In this document: positions 62,852 through 64,000 of the stretch, piece after piece
How the letters are laid out: the number at the start of each line of letters is the position of its first letter
Position numbering within the stretch: the stretch's first letter is position 1
Assembly: GCF_014332515.1 (NCBI RefSeq)
Contig: NZ_VFSD01000012.1
Span: 62,001-126,000, forward strand
DNA from: Pontibacter beigongshangensis
GTDB taxonomy: Bacteria; Bacteroidota; Bacteroidia; Cytophagales; Hymenobacteraceae
DNA length: 64,000 nt
Reading direction: 5' to 3'
Program-made: the position numbers and the translations under genes
Notes under the pieces: model-generated
The model's input: the letters and a program-made list of their open reading frames with translations, nothing else
What the model was told of the DNA's origin: nothing
Databases searched by the model: none

Positions 62852-63904
62852 ATGGAATTTACTGTTCTACAGATAGCGGACCTGCTGCAGGGAAAGATAG
62901 AAGGCGACGAGCAGGCGAAAGTCAGCTCTCTTGGTAAGATAGAGGAGGCACAGGCAGGCTCCCTTGCTTTTCTGTCGAACGCTAAATATGAGCCTTATCT
63001 ATACACCACCGGTGCCAGCGCCGTTATTGTATCGGAAAAGCTGGAACTCAAAAAACCGGTTGCGGCAGCCCTGATCCGTGTGGCAGACCCCTATTCCAGC
63101 TTTTCGAGACTGCTGAGTTACTACCAGGCGGCTCTGCTGGCCTCCAAAACCGGCCTTGAGGAGCCATGCTTTATGGGCAACAACAGCACCATCGGCGAAG
63201 GTCATTACCGTGGTGCCTTCTCCTATATCGGCCACAACTGCACTATCGGCAGCAACGTCCGTATTTTTCCGCAAGTGTATATCGGCGATAATGTAACCAT
63301 TGGCGATAACACCACCCTCTTTGCCGGCGCCAAGCTCTACTCCAATACAGTGGTTGGCGCTAACTGCACCATTCATGCCGGCGTGGTAATCGGCAGCGAT
63401 GGCTTTGGTTTTGCCCCGCAGCCCGATGGCAGCTACGCCACCGTTCCCCAGATCGGCAATGTGGTGCTCGAAGACAACATCTCCATCGGCGCCAACACGA
63501 CCATCGATTGCGCCACCATGGGCTCTACCATCATCAAAGAAGGCACCAAGATCGACAACCTAGTGCAGATAGCGCACAATGTGGAAATTGGCCGCCATAC
63601 GGTTATTGCCGCGCAGTCCGGTGTCTCAGGCTCCGCAAAGGTTGGCAGCAATTGCGTCATTGCCGGTCAGGTAGGCATTGTGGGCCATATTACCATTGCC
63701 GACAAAACAACCGTTGGCGCTCAGTCTGGCGTTTCTAAATCGGTGAACAAGCCGGGCACGATCATTCAGGGCTCCCCTGCCTTCGATTACAAGCAAAACC
63801 TGAAGGCGCTCGCCGTTTTCCGGAACCTGCCCGACCTGCAGCGCGATCTGGAAGAACTAAAGGATCTGACACGCAACCAGAGTGAGATCAGGGATATAAA
63901 ATAA
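62852..63904 (+). CDS. lpxD: UDP-3-O-(3-hydroxyacyl)glucosamine N-acyltransferase
   Basis: 350 residues. The N-terminal uridine-binding domain (about 1-100, MEFTVLQIADLLQGKIEGDEQAKV) precedes a left-handed beta helix of hexapeptide repeats (IGHNCTIGSNVRIFP, IGDNVTIGDNTTLF). The catalytic His lies in VQIAHNVEIG near residue 245, and the C-terminal helix is present. It acylates the lipid A precursor. In related genomes lpxC/fabZ usually follow; the window ends 96 bases later. Family and length are normal. Confidence 0.95.
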   Translation: MEFTVLQIADLLQGKIEGDEQAKVSSLGKIEEAQAGSLAFLSNAKYEPYLYTTGASAVIVSEKLELKKPVAAALIRVADPYSSFSRLLSYYQAALLASKTGLEEPCFMGNNSTIGEGHYRGAFSYIGHNCTIGSNVRIFPQVYIGDNVTIGDNTTLFAGAKLYSNTVVGANCTIHAGVVIGSDGFGFAPQPDGSYATVPQIGNVVLEDNISIGANTTIDCATMGSTIIKEGTKIDNLVQIAHNVEIGRHTVIAAQSGVSGSAKVGSNCVIAGQVGIVGHITIADKTTVGAQSGVSKSVNKPGTIIQGSPAFDYKQNLKALAVFRNLPDLQRDLEELKDLTRNQSEIRDIK

Positions 63905-64000
63905 TACTAGTAAGAGCCGTGATTATATAGTAAGTTTGCGTGCCCCTTTGGGTGCCCGGTAGCTTGTATGGCAAACGACAGTTTTCTGCTCTCTTTGCGA

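Overview
The window looks like chromosomal DNA of a Bacteroidota bacterium of the order Cytophagales, most like Hymenobacteraceae (Pontibacter/Hymenobacter type). This is inferred from three SusC/SusD pairs, a type IX secretion (T9SS) cargo protein, the T9SS regulator PorX, a fused rhamnulose-phosphate aldolase/lactaldehyde dehydrogenase, and genes with little Shine-Dalgarno sequence. No rRNA, tRNA, phage, transposase or CRISPR array was seen.

Layout. 1-1.0 kb: 3' part of a T9SS cargo gene. 1.5-5.2 kb: a siderophore-type TonB receptor with a PepSY membrane partner, behind a perfect 9-bp palindrome. 5.7-9.7 kb: an AraC regulator divergent from the lactate-oxidation operon lutABC. 9.9-15.7 kb: small lipoproteins and membrane proteins, a U32-peptidase/ferredoxin pair, an acetate-uptake protein, and two small genes that resemble integron cassettes. 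16-21.8 kb: a SusC/SusD pair divergent from a PchR-like AraC regulator, behind nearly the same palindrome as the siderophore receptor, so probably an iron/siderophore locus. 22.6-31.0 kb: an NCS1 permease, a 62-residue membrane peptide and the rhamnose genes rhaT-rhaEW-rhaI-rhaB. The lactate made by RhaEW can feed LutABC. 31.9-47.1 kb: a tight seven-gene minus-strand operon of FAS1 lipoproteins and two SusC/SusD pairs (FAS1-SusC-SusD-FAS1-FAS1-SusC-SusD) with no glycosidase. It lies downstream of a GntR-type regulator carrying a sugar-binding-protein-like domain. 49.8-63.9 kb: housekeeping genes (dnaG, mrp, a nifU-like gene, fahA, a flavin reductase, ald-tsaE-porX, an HD phosphohydrolase, lpxD).

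The main unexplained feature is intergenic. At least 20 copies of a short element lie between genes on both strands: an AT-rich 5' half beginning AATTATTC, then a palindrome CCTCCGGAGG, and often a CTG/GCT-rich tail. Some copies head longer repeats, one with terminal inverted repeats. A second family of 23-69 bp forms up to three consecutive hairpins. No coding sequence contains either. These families, the FAS1/SusCD operon and the shared iron-type operator are the best targets for follow-up.
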